64,000 bases of DNA from Brienomyrus brachyistius (GCF_023856365.1 NC_064548.1:21810461-21874460), one strand, 5' to 3'. Shown: positions 24,346 to 35,539, numbered from the stretch's first letter. Notes: generated by a model not told the origin, from the letters alone. A program made the numbers and translations.

Positions 24346-24768
24346 CCATCCATACATCCATCTATACATCCATCCATCCATATATCCATACATCCATCCA
24401 TCCATCTATACATCCATCCATCCATCTTCCAAACCGCTTATCCTACTGGGTCACTGGGGGTCCGGAGCTTATCCCGGAAGCAATGGGCACGAGGCAGGGA
24501 ACAACCCATGATGGGGGGCCAGCCCATCGCAGGGCACACTCAGACACCAGTCACTCACACACGCACTCATACGGGCAATTTAGCAACTCCAATTAGCCTC
24601 AGCATGTTTTTGGACTGTGGGGGGAAACCGGAGTACCTGGAGGAAACCCCACGATGACATGGGGAGAACATGCAAACTCCACACACATGTGACCAAGGCA
24701 GAGACTCGAACCTGGGACCTAGAGGTGTGAGGCAACAGTGCTAACCACTGCACCACCATGACACTCCC
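24346..24768 (-). mobile_element. V-SINE-like element with expanded CATC tail and target-site duplication
   Basis: Same family as 19,286-19,640. The tail is a longer CATC/CATA array (24,346-24,425). The flanks AAATATGACAT (24335-24345) and AAATATAACAT (24769-24779) form an 11-bp target duplication with one mismatch. The B box reads GACTCGAACC on the plus strand. Confidence 0.92.
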
Positions 24769-24841
24769 AAATATAACATATGCATTATAAATATCTGTTG
24801 AAGTACAGTTTTAGCATTTTCCATTCCCAGTTTGAAAAAAG

Positions 24842-25195
24842 CTGGGCAGTGCAGTGGTTAGCACTGTTGCCTCACCCACTCTAAGACAAGTGTCTGAGTC
24901 TCTACCCTGTGTGTGGAGTTCTGTGTTCTTCCCATGTCATAGCGAGGTTTGCTCCGGGTCCTCTGTCTTCCCCCCTAGAGTCCAAAAACGTGTTAAGATG
25001 AATTTACTAAATTGCCCATTTGCATGTATAGCTATAGCATGTAAGGTGTTGGTGCCCCATCCCAGGTTGTTCCTTGCCTTGCACCTGTAGGCACCAGTGA
25101 CCCTGAATAGAACAAGCGGTTACAGGAAAAAAAAATAAAATAAAATTTTTTTTTAAAAAAATAAAAAAAATAAAAAAAAAAATCGATGGATTTGA
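24842..25195 (+). mobile_element. Older V-SINE-like element, opposite orientation
   Basis: GGGCAGTGCAGTGGTTAGCA head, CCTCTGTCTTCCCCCCTAGA V-domain, CCCCATCCCAGGTTGTTCCT, AACAAGCGGTTACAGG and an A-rich tail to 25,190. It is more diverged than the neighbour at 24,346-24,768 and lies head to head with it, 73 bp apart. Confidence 0.8.
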
Positions 25196-26489
25196 AAGAG
25201 CTTTAGAAGTTCAGGGACCCAATACATTGATGTAGATCAGATTTTGACAGAAATTATAAAATAGTAGAAATAACCATTATAATGGGAAATTGTCAAAAGA
25301 TGGACAAGTCATACAGATTAACAATTGTGTTAAAATCAAACCTGAACTATGTTCGATAAAATTCCAGAACACAGATTACAATGGATGGGTGTTATAGTAG
25401 GAGAGGTTGCTGTTACAGTCACGGGGCATTATGCAGGCGGGAAAAAGGTGGCAATCCGTTTGTGGGTCAGAGACAAATGAGGGTCTATTGAACTTAGCAT
25501 AGAACACTGCGGGAAAACTGAAAATACCAGGACCACGAGGGGTCAAAACAAAAACCGGGAAAACAAAACACACGTCAAATAACTATAGAATCCTTAACTA
25601 AACACAACTAGGGAGGACTGCAGAAACCAAGCAGACCACCATTAGCGCAGAAACCAAGCAGACCACCATTAGCACAGAACCCTAAACCATGCATCACAGT
25701 TAACGATTCCACCAGGAACCGAGCAGGATCACATACTTAAATACAGAGAGCTAACAAGGTAACGCAGGACAGGTGAGAACAATCAACAAGGACCGGCACA
25801 AGAAAACGGGCAACAGGTGAAACTAATAATAGTTAAGCACAAAAACTGAGGAGCTTTACAAATACCAAAAACTAGAAAACATTAACTGGGAATTAAACAC
25901 TAGGAACAAAACACAAGGACAATTTAACCAAAACAGAAAGGAACAAAACAGAACACAAGCAGGGAAAAACCTAGGAAAAGAATCTAATAAATACACAAGA
26001 GAGGTGACTGGGCTTGAACACAAGACTAAAGGATTAGTAGTTATACACTCAGCCCATAGCACCACACAGCAAATCAGGGAGTTGGGGAAACACATGAAGG
26101 ACTTGGGCACAGAACAGGATGGCCAGCGACACCTGCTGGCCAAACGGGTAGGAGACAATAACGGCTGGGACAGAGAGGTGCTGACCCTGACACAGGACAA
26201 GAAAATTTGAGCTTGATTTTCTAGGTGGGTATTAAAAGTAAAGGAATGGTGAGCATATGGTCCTCATTTGAGCATGTGAGTTAAGTGTTTAATGAGTTTT
26301 GTTTACTCTTATTCGTTCATGTGCTTAATCTGTTAATTGGGGCATGTTGTATGTACTGGTTGCCAGTGGGGAAAAATCTGTTTGTGTCACTGTGTGATGC
26401 AAATATGAGATCGGAAGGAGTAGAGGTGTTGAGAAGCAATGAAAACAAAGGTTTCCAGAACAAGGAAAGATCCATTAGTCAGGTCATAA
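25196..26489. other. Intergenic A/C-rich stretch, possibly repeat-derived
   Basis: 25,380-26,210 is strongly A-rich on the plus strand with little T, unlike neighbouring DNA. A 27-bp unit starting CAGAAACCAAGCAGACCACC is present twice in tandem (25621 and 25648). Segments such as GCGACACCTGCTGGCCAAAC and GTGCTGACCCTGACA look like parts of a fish dispersed repeat. I cannot name the class. Confidence 0.4.
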
Positions 26490-26684
26490 CAGTAGTTCTC
26501 CATCCTGTTCCTACCCCCCCGCCTCACCTTAACAGAATGTTTTCATTCCAATCCACCCTGCTTTCAACCTGCCACATTCATTATTAGCCTATTAAGGACC
26601 ATATATGCCTGACTAAGGTAGGGAGTTGGAATGAAAACATTCGAGTGGGGGGGGGGGCACCAGGAACAGGACTGTGAACCACTG
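26490..26684. mobile_element. hAT-like MITE (foldback)
   Basis: CAGTAGTTCTCCATCCTGTT on the left and GGACTGTGAACCACTG on the right are inverted, of the CAGTGGTTCTC type known from hAT elements. Inner arms AGAATGTTTTCATTCCAA and TTGGAATGAAAACATTC pair almost perfectly, so the element could fold into a long hairpin. No clear 8-bp target duplication is left. It includes a G11 run. Confidence 0.7.
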
Positions 26685-27637
26685 AGTTACATTAACCTGA
26701 AGGAGCAGTTAAAATTATGTTTGCACAATGGCGTAGGGAGCGGACAGTAGGGACATGCCCCTATCGATACCGTGGGAGTGCTACGCGTTTGGGGCCGTGG
26801 TTTGGTAGCTGACTTGGTCCTTATAAACAATGAAAACAAACCTACACCTTTGTGTCTGCATATTTTCTGTACTATACATTCCGAATAAGTGCTGGTAAAT
26901 CTAGGGTCGCTGAAAAAAATGGGCAGCTTGACCTGCCTAGAATTTTTATTTCCTCTAATTGAATCTTTTGATCAAGCTTGGACTTCCTGACTCTTCACTC
27001 AGGCTTTATTCACACAGTCAGGTTTAACCATGTGATGGTACTGAGCACCTGATGGCCATTATTCTTGTGCTGGTGTCTAGGATGCTGTCACGATCACATG
27101 ATCAGCGCGTCGTGACATCATCACGTTGACAGCTTCTCCCATACTGCGATGGTAACTTTGCTGCTGTTTCTGACCTGTGTCACTGACTAAGCATGTCGAT
27201 CACCGCCGTAACAAGAGGCATCTAAGCAGGTTGAGTATCTAAGGATTTGCACGTCTAACAATCACACTTTATGAAAAGCTCTCCTGGCCATTTTTTGACA
27301 GACATCAGAAGGTTTTCCTTATCTGCTGACCTGCTGTCAGGCAGCAGATATTCTAAGCAGTGCAAGTGGAGATGTGGGAATGCTGGCTATCTTCTGGGGC
27401 ACTAGCAGAGATTAGAGAGCAGCTGCACAGCCACACATGACTGGAGCCAAGCCGGGGGGCGGCAAAGCTCCTGTGTTCATGTCTGTTTAGCCACTGGCAC
27501 ACTTTACCCGGCTGGACACGATGACATCAGTCTGGCGGCATTCCACACTGTCATGTTTGCTGTCGTTGACCTGTCTGCCCTTTGCCTGTCCTCACAAACA
27601 TACATCGCAGCTCCGAAAGTGGGCTTTAAATCCTGCC
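26685..27637. other. ASB18 upstream flank, no gene seen
   Basis: Unique sequence before the ASB18 promoter. GTCACGA and TCGTGAC at 27,088-27,117 form a small inverted repeat. No exon recognised. Confidence 0.4.
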
Positions 27638-27726
27638 CAGCTGTAGCCAGTCTTCGGTCTTGTGATCGCAAGCCTCGATCCCTAGCTATTTATAAAAGAA
27701 ACGGGATGCAAATTGTGTATAAATAG
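27638..27726 (+). promoter_or_regulatory. asb18: Candidate ASB18 promoter: E-box, MEF2 site, TATA boxes
   Basis: Within 90 bp lie an E-box CAGCTG (27638-27643), a perfect MEF2 consensus match CTATTTATAA (27686-27695) overlapping TATAAAAG (27691-27698), and a second TATA box TATAAATAG (27718-27726). Transcription from the second TATA would start near 27750, about 70 nt before ATG 27821. E-box plus MEF2 is a classic muscle promoter pairing, and ASB18 is reported as striated-muscle-enriched in mammals. The motifs are seen; their function is inferred. Confidence 0.55.
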
Positions 27727-27820
27727 CGGCACTCCAAAGCACCCAGGCAGGTAAGGATCTGTCGGCACCTGGAGCGAGAGCCAGGCATTGTTTCCCTTGT
27801 ATACGACCCCCATTCCAGTG

Positions 27821-28076
27821 ATGTTTTCTCGCCGGGGCAGCGCGATCCTCTCCTGCCCCCAGGCAGCCGTGAGCGGGACGGTCGAGGGCTCACGGGGCAT
27901 TCAGCGCAGAGGCTCACTCCGACAGCCCGGCATGGCCTTCCCATGCCCTCCGTCGCTAGATACGTTGCTGTCCCGTCACTGGAAAGACCTGCAGGACGGC
28001 TTTTGCGACCCAAATGAGCTCAACAAAATTCTGGAGTTCCAGAGTGAGGAGCTGCAGTGGACAGCGAAGAAGCGTG
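27821..28076 (+). CDS. asb18: ASB18 coding exon 1 (predicted)
   Basis: Open from ATG 27821 (residues 1-85 plus one base) to a donor reading CGTG|GTACGT at 28077, phase 1. A second in-frame ATG at 27932 (residue 38) has a better start context (GGC before, G after) and could be the real start. The C-terminal half ([19 protein letters not shown]) is polar and helix-like, while the first 37 residues are Arg/Ser/Gly-rich with no recognised domain. The assignment rests on the promoter motifs just upstream and on the phase match with exon 2, not on homology. Confidence 0.6.
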
Positions 28077-31000
28077 GTACGTAATGGTAAACACGTGCAC
28101 GCTCGCTTGGTACCAGTAGTCGTGCTTGCGTGTGATTAACGTTAGCGCTGCTCGACGCGCCTCTGATCTTCTTTGCCCTACCCTGGTGAGTAATTCTGGC
28201 CCAGAGAGTAAAAGTACAACCAGCTGAATACTCGGACTTGGACTTACACTCAACTGGTTGATTGGAACAAATCTTGGTCTGGATTTTTGCTTTCTGGACC
28301 TGAATTACCCACCTCTGCCTACTAGATAAAATAATGAGAGGTTGTGATAGCATTTCATATGTAAACAGCATATGAGTTGCAATGTGACAAAACCAGGTGT
28401 TACTGTCCCTGCTGGGGATGTCTGGATGGGGGGGGTCATTGTGACAACAACAAGGCACTAAGGTCACATATAGACTGTAACAGCTGTATGAGACATTAAG
28501 GATATTTATGATAGAAGTCAGAACTGTCTGATTGAACTTTACTGCTCATTTGATTTTGTTTAGCATGTAGCTGTGTTTGTGCAGCAACTTTGGTGCAGTA
28601 GTTATGCACTTTTCCAGATATTAAAAGAGCTGCTTTACTTATTTTGAAATAATTACTGTTTACGATTTAACTGGATATTCACAGCTGCATATTAGCTACT
28701 GTAGGTCACCATCACTTTACTGCGAACTCAGTCAAAACCCAGGCTGAACATCAGCTTCAAACCTGTAAATGGCGACCTGCTTTATTTGCTAACCGTCATC
28801 TTTGATGCTTGGAATCCCAGATATGGGTGGTGACTCACTTCATAACTGCAGTATATTAAAATTTAGACTGTCAAAGTGATTCTGAGCTGAGGCTGAGCCC
28901 AGCCCAAAACGGCTTTTTTCCGTTAAGCGTTTCAGAGGAAAAGCCACAACAGCCTGTTATAAAGAGTGAAGCTGGCTGGGACACTTGAAACCTGTCGGCA
29001 ACATTGAGACTATTGGGGCAGACATTTCACCTTCTGCAATCAGTCCATAGTGAGAATTTGGGTAGATATACATATAAAACTGGCAGTGGAAAATAACGAA
29101 AGGCATTCTACTGCCACTTATAAAGAATCTTCATGTTAATGGTACGGTTTTGTTCTCCATTCTGAAATCTCTGCTGGTCTCTTTGGCAGAGAAAGTGTAT
29201 TTACAAATAAATTTAAGCAAAAAGATCAAGAGATACAGTCAAGCTAATTAGGCATAAATCACAAGGTAAAATAATTACATCACTCTTTGAAGGGTAAAGG
29301 ATGTAAAACATGCATTGTGCTGAATGGTAGGACGAAGTCTGGGTACTCCATGGCCAGGAACCAAGGGGGCAGAGGGGCAGGAAGGCAGGGGGGGGGGTAG
29401 CATCTCCCCAATGTTGACAGACCCCCCCCCCCCCCCAACAAACAAACAAATAAATAAAAGCATGTGCCTTATCTTTTATTATGAATCCACTCATTACGAG
29501 GCCAATGCAGAGCGCAAAGACGAAACATTTACGCAATAAAAACTGTAGTTCTGTACCAAACAAACTCATTTTATCATATGAATAAATAATTTCTTTTATG
29601 ATATTTAGTTGTGAAACGGTATCCTAAATAGTGTTAGTATTGTTTTAAATTATGCAATCTTTATTATTAAAAAAATATTTTAAAATCTTTATTACGTGCC
29701 CTCCTTTCACAATGTGACTATTGGATGTGTGCCCAACGCAATGTCATTAAATACATCCACCACCGGGGTAAATTCAGTCCCCCCAATGTCAAACATCTTC
29801 CGATGCCACTGCCTGGAAGTATCAACCTGCAACCAGACTTCCTGTCTGAGTTTGTATTTTTTCACTTAGATATAGCAGATCCAGAGAAGGTCATCTACTG
29901 TGAATGATTCTTTTCTGGTCTGGAACTTTCAGCATAAAGACCTCAAGATTAATAAGTCCATACACATAGCATTGTGCACTAATAATAGAAGATATTTTAA
30001 GTTTAAAGAGGCCACTGGACCATCCATGAACATGCTCAATATCACTCTACTTTGTCTTTCTAGTTCTATTGTCACATACAACAGCTGTAGTATGAATTAT
30101 ATGCTTTAACTAAATTCAAGAAGTGACAAGCTGAACACATTTTCATGCGCATAATAAGCTCTGATAGCAATTTGTTTAAATTTAGTGTTCTATTAATATC
30201 CTGTTTGTTCATTTAAACAACTCCCTGCGGTCATAATCAGGAGAACAGTCCATTTTGGCAAGTGTATTCTTATCCACATTCTCGCTGGGTGAGAGAACGA
30301 GATAAGATTGCCTTTTGGGAATGGTTGCCACATTCTCCCAGTGACTGTAAACCTTCATCAGCCAGCACTGGAAATCCAGGCCAGATCATCCTATGTTAGA
30401 AGGTAGTCGCAATGGTGCTGCCAGCATTAGATCCACGTGGTTGAGGCCTTGCAGCATGAAAAATATGTTAATCCGTGAGATTAGCATGGAGGCGTGTTTG
30501 CTGTCAGCTGCAGAAGATCTGCTTCCAGCTGCTGCGGTCCATGCAAGGCCAGAGGAAGGTAGGGGCCAGATGGAGGCAGAAGGAGGTACAAATAGGAAGA
30601 ACCAGGGAAAAGCAGAGCCAAAGGAAAGCAGAACCAGGGAGGTCAGACGAAAAAAGACACTGAGTTTTGCCTTCTGTACCTTAACACGGTCCTGCATTAC
30701 TTTGGCAGCAGGCAAAGACAGTCATTCTTAATCTGGCCCTGTGTCCATGTGACCTGTGTTTCTCCAGACTGAAACGTGAAAAGGTGACATTTTGTCAGGG
30801 CGCCTAGAATGTCCAGCTATGCTCCTGATGTGGATCTGGATCCAAAGCAAAGGTTGCACTAGATGTTTGGAGTAGAAGGCGGGCAGAAAGAAAACTATGG
30901 ATGGGTTACCGTCACTTAAATCCATATTGCCAGGTGACCAAACGATCTCAAGTGTATGTATGACCCAGACCTTTCTCAGCTTGACTCTCTGCCTCTAATC

Positions 31001-34000
31001 ACTAACCTTGACACACTTCCCAAGTCGTAACATGCAGAGTGTCAACAGTGATCCTGCCAACTGGAGTGATTAAACACTCAACCCCTGGCCAGCGGAACAT
31101 CTGACAGGGCATCATAGTCTAAATTTAATCACAGAATAGAAACAACAGACTATTTATAATCTCACAGTGGGCAACCATGGTGAGGAAGCCTGTAAAACCT
31201 ATAAATGCCCCAAGTCCCTCAAGTCCCCCCCAATACAGCCATACCTTCTGGATGTTTGGCAGAGAAAGATGCTCCTCGCTACTCTTGGGGAGGCAAAGTT
31301 TGGTGCAGGACCAAGGGATGCTTAGGACTGTGTTTAGAGGATCTGTTCCACCGTGCACCTGAATGAGGGTCATGGGCAGCTTGGAGGAGAGGGTTTCAAG
31401 GAAGTGCCTAGTGCACCTGGAGGTCAGGACTGCCGCACAGTGCAGCTCTACTGGGTCACAATGACCAGAGACTCCCAAGGGCTAAAGAGGCTCCTCAAGA
31501 AAAACTACGTGGATGTGAATGTAGTCTATGAGATCCACTGCGATGAGCTACATTGGCGATCTAACAGTGTTGCTGCCTTTGGATCCTCAGGTAACGCTGC
31601 TGCCCCCTAAGGCTTGGAGGACTGAAGGACACCCATAATCGCTAGGTCCAGTCGGTACATCCGTACCACCATGAGTCAGAGCACGCAGGCGGTCACCAGC
31701 TATTCTGTAGCTGCGTCTACTAAGGTGGCCTCCCTTAACTCAAGTGTGGGGTATAAACTCTGTACCTCTTCTGTAGGGATCCAACACTAATGCGATTCTT
31801 GAACACATCCTTAATGAGAGTTCAGTCAGTGTTGCAGGCAGTAGGGTGGTTCATAGTCTACTAGAACATTATGGGAGCATATTGGAACAGAGTCATTCTC
31901 CATCACCATTCCATCCTTTTCCATCTCCACAGTTTCTTGCCCTCATGCTGTAGTGTCCCCTGAGTTGTCCCTCACAGTGACAGTAACATAGCCTTCCTTT
32001 CATTGTTGTTGCAGGCCTGTGGTCCCTGGATTATAAGCGGGAGCTGACGAGCCCGCTGCGCATCGCAGCCGCTCAAGGCTACACCGAGTGCCTCCTCTAC
32101 CTGTTGGAGAACGGTGCGCAGCCCAACCTGCTGGCGGGCGGCAAGGCTGCACTGCACGAGGCCTGCGAGAACGGCAACACCGACTGCACGGAGCTGCTGC
32201 TGGAGCACGGAGCCAGCTCTGGCCTGCTGACCGAGGACGGCCTGTCGCCGCTGCACCTCTGCAGGACCACCCAAACACTACGGTCAGCTCCCCTCCCGCC
32301 AACACAGCCTACACTGCAGTTCCTGCAGTTATTACGCTCCATCTTGCAGCCCCTGACATCGCTAACACCCCTGTCATTGCAGTAAGTGTCTAACAAAGTA
32401 CCAACATTTCTTTCTGCTGGGTTCCTCAAGTTCAGAGAGGACAGAGAGGGAAAGTTCTGGAAACGGTGAGATGCGGGGGCTTGGCCAGCTCTGGCATGCT
32501 GAGAGTGCTGAACACGCTTATTAGTGTGCTAACCTGCCACACCTGCAGCCTGCTTCACCTCTAATGATGGTAGATTAACTATACGGTGAAGCTGAGGCTA
32601 AACTCTCAGTCCAGAGGTTAAAACTGTTGTTGACTCACTGACTCTCTCGCCATGTACTGTAAGTTCAGAGTTTTTTTTTTTGCTCTTGATCTAAAGCTTG
32701 AGACAGGACCTCATGGCTTTTTTCAGGTGCATATTCCACAGAATAGGATGCAAATTTGCACATTCCCCCCTCCCGGTGCTTCGGTTCCCTCCCATGATCG
32801 GAAAACATGCAGTTAGGTGACCTTGTGTTTGTAAATTGCCCCTAGAGTGAGACTACGTGTGTGCGCATGTGTGTGCCCTGGAATCACCTGGCACATTCTC
32901 CTAATACATTCTTATAATAATTAAGAATATTAAATACAGCAGCCGCTCCTCTCTCTCCTTCGGTGGAGTGATCAAATACCCGTAACGTACCACCCTGGTC
33001 GCTAACTAACCGCCTGTCGGCCGCCCCAGCTGTGCCAAAGCGCTGGTCCGCTACGGCGCCAAGGTGGACCAGGCGAGCGAGGAGGATGGGGAGACTCCGC
33101 TGCATGTGGCTGCTCGTCACGGCCTGCTGCACCACGCCCAGCTCTACCTCCGCTACAGCGCTGACGTCAACCGGCCGAGCGGCTCGGGGGAGACGCCGCT
33201 GGGGACGGCGTGCGGCTCGGCCCGCAGCCCCGAGCTCCCGGAAGGACACCTGCAACTCTGCCGGCTGCTGCTGACCTACGGCGCTGAAATAAGCACCGCG
33301 GACGAGGAGCGGCGGACGCCGCTGCACAAGGCCGCCCGCAACGTGCAGCTAGAGCTGGTGCAGCTTCTGCTGCAGCATGGAGCCGACGTCAACGCGATCG
33401 ACTACAATGGCGCCACGCCGCTGTCCTGCGCCCTACAGAGCGCCACTATCAGGGCTCAGCAGCACCCCCACTGGGTGGTGCGCACCCTACTGAACCACGG
33501 CTCCATCAAGGTGTGGCCGCTGGCCCTGCTCAAGGTGCGTCATCCCTGTGCTGAACGCAACCACCACCTAGAACCGTCCCGAACTGACTCTGAAACACCA
33601 CCTAGTGCAACCTTTGCTTAGGATCCAGATCCACATCAGGATCACCTTTTCACCTTTTCACGTTTCAGTCTGGAGAAACACAGGTCACATGGGCACAAAT
33701 TAAGAGTGTTAAAAACCCCAGAACACCACACATGACCTCACGTAGGAAAGAAACTGAGCCACTGATTGGTGGCTCGCGTAATTCAGAAATGCGTCTCGGG
33801 TGTGTCATATTAAAAGAACGGGATAAATCATATTAAGTATTTTAGATATTACATCTCAGTAAGACATTCATGAATGGGATGGGATGGGGGGGAGGGGGCG
33901 CTTACGGGGTGTAGCTCTGCTTGGTGCCTCCCCGAGGACATTGTACCACGGGGCCTGTGTCCAAACCCCCATATGGGATATCCTTTGGGGTCCCCTAGTA

Positions 34001-35158
34001 GCTTTTACCAAGCCAGCCCCTGATGGAAGATTTTGGGGCCCCTCTGAAGTTGTCCCCAGGAATCTGCCAGGGTATACATACCCCCCCCCACACACATGAC
34101 TGAGTATATATGTTTTGATATCAGTTCCATCTGACTTCTATCTCAGGTTCTCGCCACCTGTGCTGCAGCTCCAAAGACAGTGGAGGTGCTTTTTAATTCC
34201 TACAGCCAAGTCCCAGTCACCTACAAGTGGAAGCAAAGCATCCCTGAGGAGGTTTACCAGGTGAGATGCACCTCGAAGCCTCCGCTCAGCCCGCTCCACC
34301 CCCAACGACGACACAGAGGGTCGGGAAGCTGCATACGTGTCACACTGGTGTAGCACAGATCCAATTCCAGAACATTCCCATCCCGGAGAAGCATTAGTTA
34401 GAATACTCACTCGTAATTAATTCTACCATAATTAATGACATGTTCTCTGTGGGAAGGAAAGCAGTAGGATTAATACGATCCAGACAGATCTCTGCCTTTG
34501 GACCTCCTGAAATTCTCTTTTTCGGTCTCATTGATTGTCACGGTAATTAAGTATGTTGTTATTAAATCAAATCTGAACAAGTGTGGTAAATACTCTGCAC
34601 ATCTAATTACCGAGTCTGAAGCACTTGTTAATGCGGGCGACCCATCTAGCTGAAGGCTGGATGTCTGGATATTTGAACTTGTGTCTGTTTTCCGCTGTAA
34701 TGTCCCTCATTGTCTGTGTCTGAGCTGAGCGTGTGTCGCCCCTGTGCTCTGCCCCTTCAGGACACGCAGTCCTCCAGTGTGTTTTGAATAATTGCACGCT
34801 ACCGTTGGCTCTGTAATTAGGGTAATAGGTGTGATCCTCTTAGCATCTGGCTGTCACAGTGATGCCCTCGTTCACTGAGGTTTTGTGTGTCTGGCTGCCC
34901 TGCATCTGGGTTTAGCACATTCATGAACACCTGGTTATGTGATTGCACTGTCTGCCTCCTCGCGTTCTGCAGGTACATCAGCAGTTCTATCAGTCCCTCT
35001 TTGACCTGGAGTACAAGCCCCGCTGTCTGCAGCACCTGTGTCGCGCTGCCGTCCGGCAGCACTACGGCAAACACTGCCACCTGCTGGTTCCCCAGCTCCC
35101 CATCCCCAGCCTCCTCCAGCGTTACATCCTTCTGGAGCCAGAAGGCTTAATCTATTAA
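27821..35158 (+). CDS. asb18: ASB18, ankyrin repeat and SOCS box protein 18 (six coding exons)
   Basis: Joining 27821-28076, 31441-31590, 32015-32282, 33030-33534, 34147-34260 and 34973-35158 keeps one open frame of 1,479 nt (492 residues; human ASB18 is about 466). Roughly seven ankyrin repeats span residues 147-375 (motifs such as [25 protein letters not shown]). The SOCS box is at the C-terminus: BC box near 448-459 ([11 protein letters not shown]) and Cul5-box LPIP at 473-476, ending [12 protein letters not shown] proteins are substrate adaptors of Elongin B/C-Cullin5-Rbx ubiquitin ligases; the ankyrin repeats bind the substrate, which is not known for this protein. The C-terminal exons match ASB18 better than its relative ASB10, and the gene sits beside GBX2 as in tetrapods. 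The downstream exons are very secure. The first coding exon and the exon 2 acceptor are less so, because the N-terminus does not resemble the mammalian one. Confidence 0.93.
28077..31440 (+). other. asb18: ASB18 intron 1
   Basis: 3.4-kb intron. It holds a hAT-like MITE (28,181-28,317), a C15 run at 29,422-29,436 and AT-rich sequence. The open frames near 30.4-30.7 kb show no recognisable domain and overlap on both strands, so I read them as chance. Confidence 0.65.
28181..28317. mobile_element. hAT-like MITE in ASB18 intron 1
   Basis: 137-bp element with inverted termini: GGTGAGTAATTCTGGCCCAG on the left mirrors CTGGACCTGAATTACCCACC on the right. A central part pairs less well (AACCAGCTGAATAC and CAACTGGTTG). 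It resembles a widespread fish MITE whose ends read GGGTAATTCnGGTCC. No convincing 8-bp target duplication remains, so the copy is old. Confidence 0.55.
31441..31590 (+). CDS. asb18: ASB18 coding exon 2
   Basis: Encodes [14 protein letters not shown] and FGSSG, aligning with human ASB18 NVVFEINKDEMEW and FGLSG just before the ankyrin repeats. The donor is TCAG|GTAACG at 31591, phase 1. The acceptor CACAG at 31436-31440 has the right phase for exon 1 but a poor pyrimidine tract. Alternative AGs at 31411 and 31427 are possible, so the left edge is provisional. Confidence 0.8.
32015..32282 (+). CDS. asb18: ASB18 coding exon 3 (ankyrin repeats)
   Basis: The acceptor TTGTTGTTGCAG ends at 32014. 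The exon starts with [11 protein letters not shown], matching human LWTLEYKREL, and holds ankyrin repeats 1-2 and the start of repeat 3 ([13 protein letters not shown]). The donor is ACTACG|GTCAGC at 32283, phase 2. If this intron were retained, the frame would stay open for 34 more codons to a stop at 32383-32385. The exon is strikingly GC-rich compared with its introns. Confidence 0.95.
33030..33534 (+). CDS. asb18: ASB18 coding exon 4 (ankyrin repeats)
   Basis: The acceptor CCGCCCCAG ends at 33029 and restores the Arg codon split with exon 3. The exon encodes residues 226-393: the end of ankyrin repeat 3 and repeats 4-7, with [19 protein letters not shown] and [16 protein letters not shown], then the ASB-typical [10 protein letters not shown]. 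The donor AAG|GTGCGT is phase 0. It is the largest exon and very GC-rich, so long open frames also appear by chance on its opposite strand. Confidence 0.96.
34147..34260 (+). CDS. asb18: ASB18 coding exon 5
   Basis: 38 codons, phase 0 on both sides (acceptor TCTCAG, donor CAG|GTGAGA). Encodes [20 protein letters not shown] and [11 protein letters not shown], which align with human ASB18 VIEVLFNSYPQ and WKEVIPEEVFQ. It forms the linker between the ankyrin repeats and the SOCS box. Confidence 0.95.
34973..35158 (+). CDS. asb18: ASB18 coding exon 6 (SOCS box) and stop
   Basis: The acceptor TTCTGCAG ends at 34972. The exon encodes [20 protein letters not shown], then the SOCS box (BC box [11 protein letters not shown], Cul5 motif LPIP), and ends GLIY with TAA at 35156-35158. 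The match to human ASB18 ([21 protein letters not shown]) is the strongest family evidence in the gene. Confidence 0.97.
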   Translation, partial: VHQQFYQSLFDLEYKPRCLQHLCRAAVRQHYGKHCHLLVPQLPIPSLLQRYILLEPEGLIY

Positions 35159-35526
35159 GCCCCTCTGAAGCAGCAATGCCTACATGAACACCACTGGCTC
35201 ACACTTTTCTGTGGGTATGATTTGTATGTCCAGCACAATTAATACTTATTAGTAATTCCTTGCCGTTCATTTCAACAGTTAAACATTGTCGGTTGCACTT
35301 CTTCACCTGCAGGGGTCACTGTGGGTTAATTTCATTACTTCTGCTTTGAACTGTGTTGTTACTGTGTTTCCGCTGACCTTTTGCATTTAGTTTAAATACT
35401 TACTGTGTTTTATAATTTAATATTTACTGTGTTTTTATTAAGCAGAATGTTTTATATATTTGATACTGCTTACATTGAGTTTGTTTGATAAAAGCTATTT
35501 CTTTTGTCGCCCTTAATTACCAGCCA

Positions 35527-35532
35527 AATAAA
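35527..35532 (+). terminator. asb18: ASB18 polyadenylation signal AATAAA
   Basis: A canonical AATAAA lies 369 bp past the ASB18 stop and is followed by a GT-rich stretch (AGTGTTGTCTTAATTGTTC), the usual layout of a cleavage/polyadenylation site. The predicted 3' UTR is about 390 nt and T-rich. Confidence 0.75.
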
Positions 35533-35539
35533 GTAGACA

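Noticed and set aside
27976..28467. 163-codon minus-strand open frame opposite ASB18 exon 1
   Set aside because: Antisense shadow of a GC-rich exon continuing into intron and a MITE; no domain.
30386..30731. Open frames on both strands in ASB18 intron 1
   Set aside because: No domain, mutually antisense, and no splice sites that fit the ASB18 reading phase.
32884..33327. 147-codon minus-strand open frame opposite ASB18 exon 4
   Set aside because: Antisense shadow of a GC-rich ankyrin exon.
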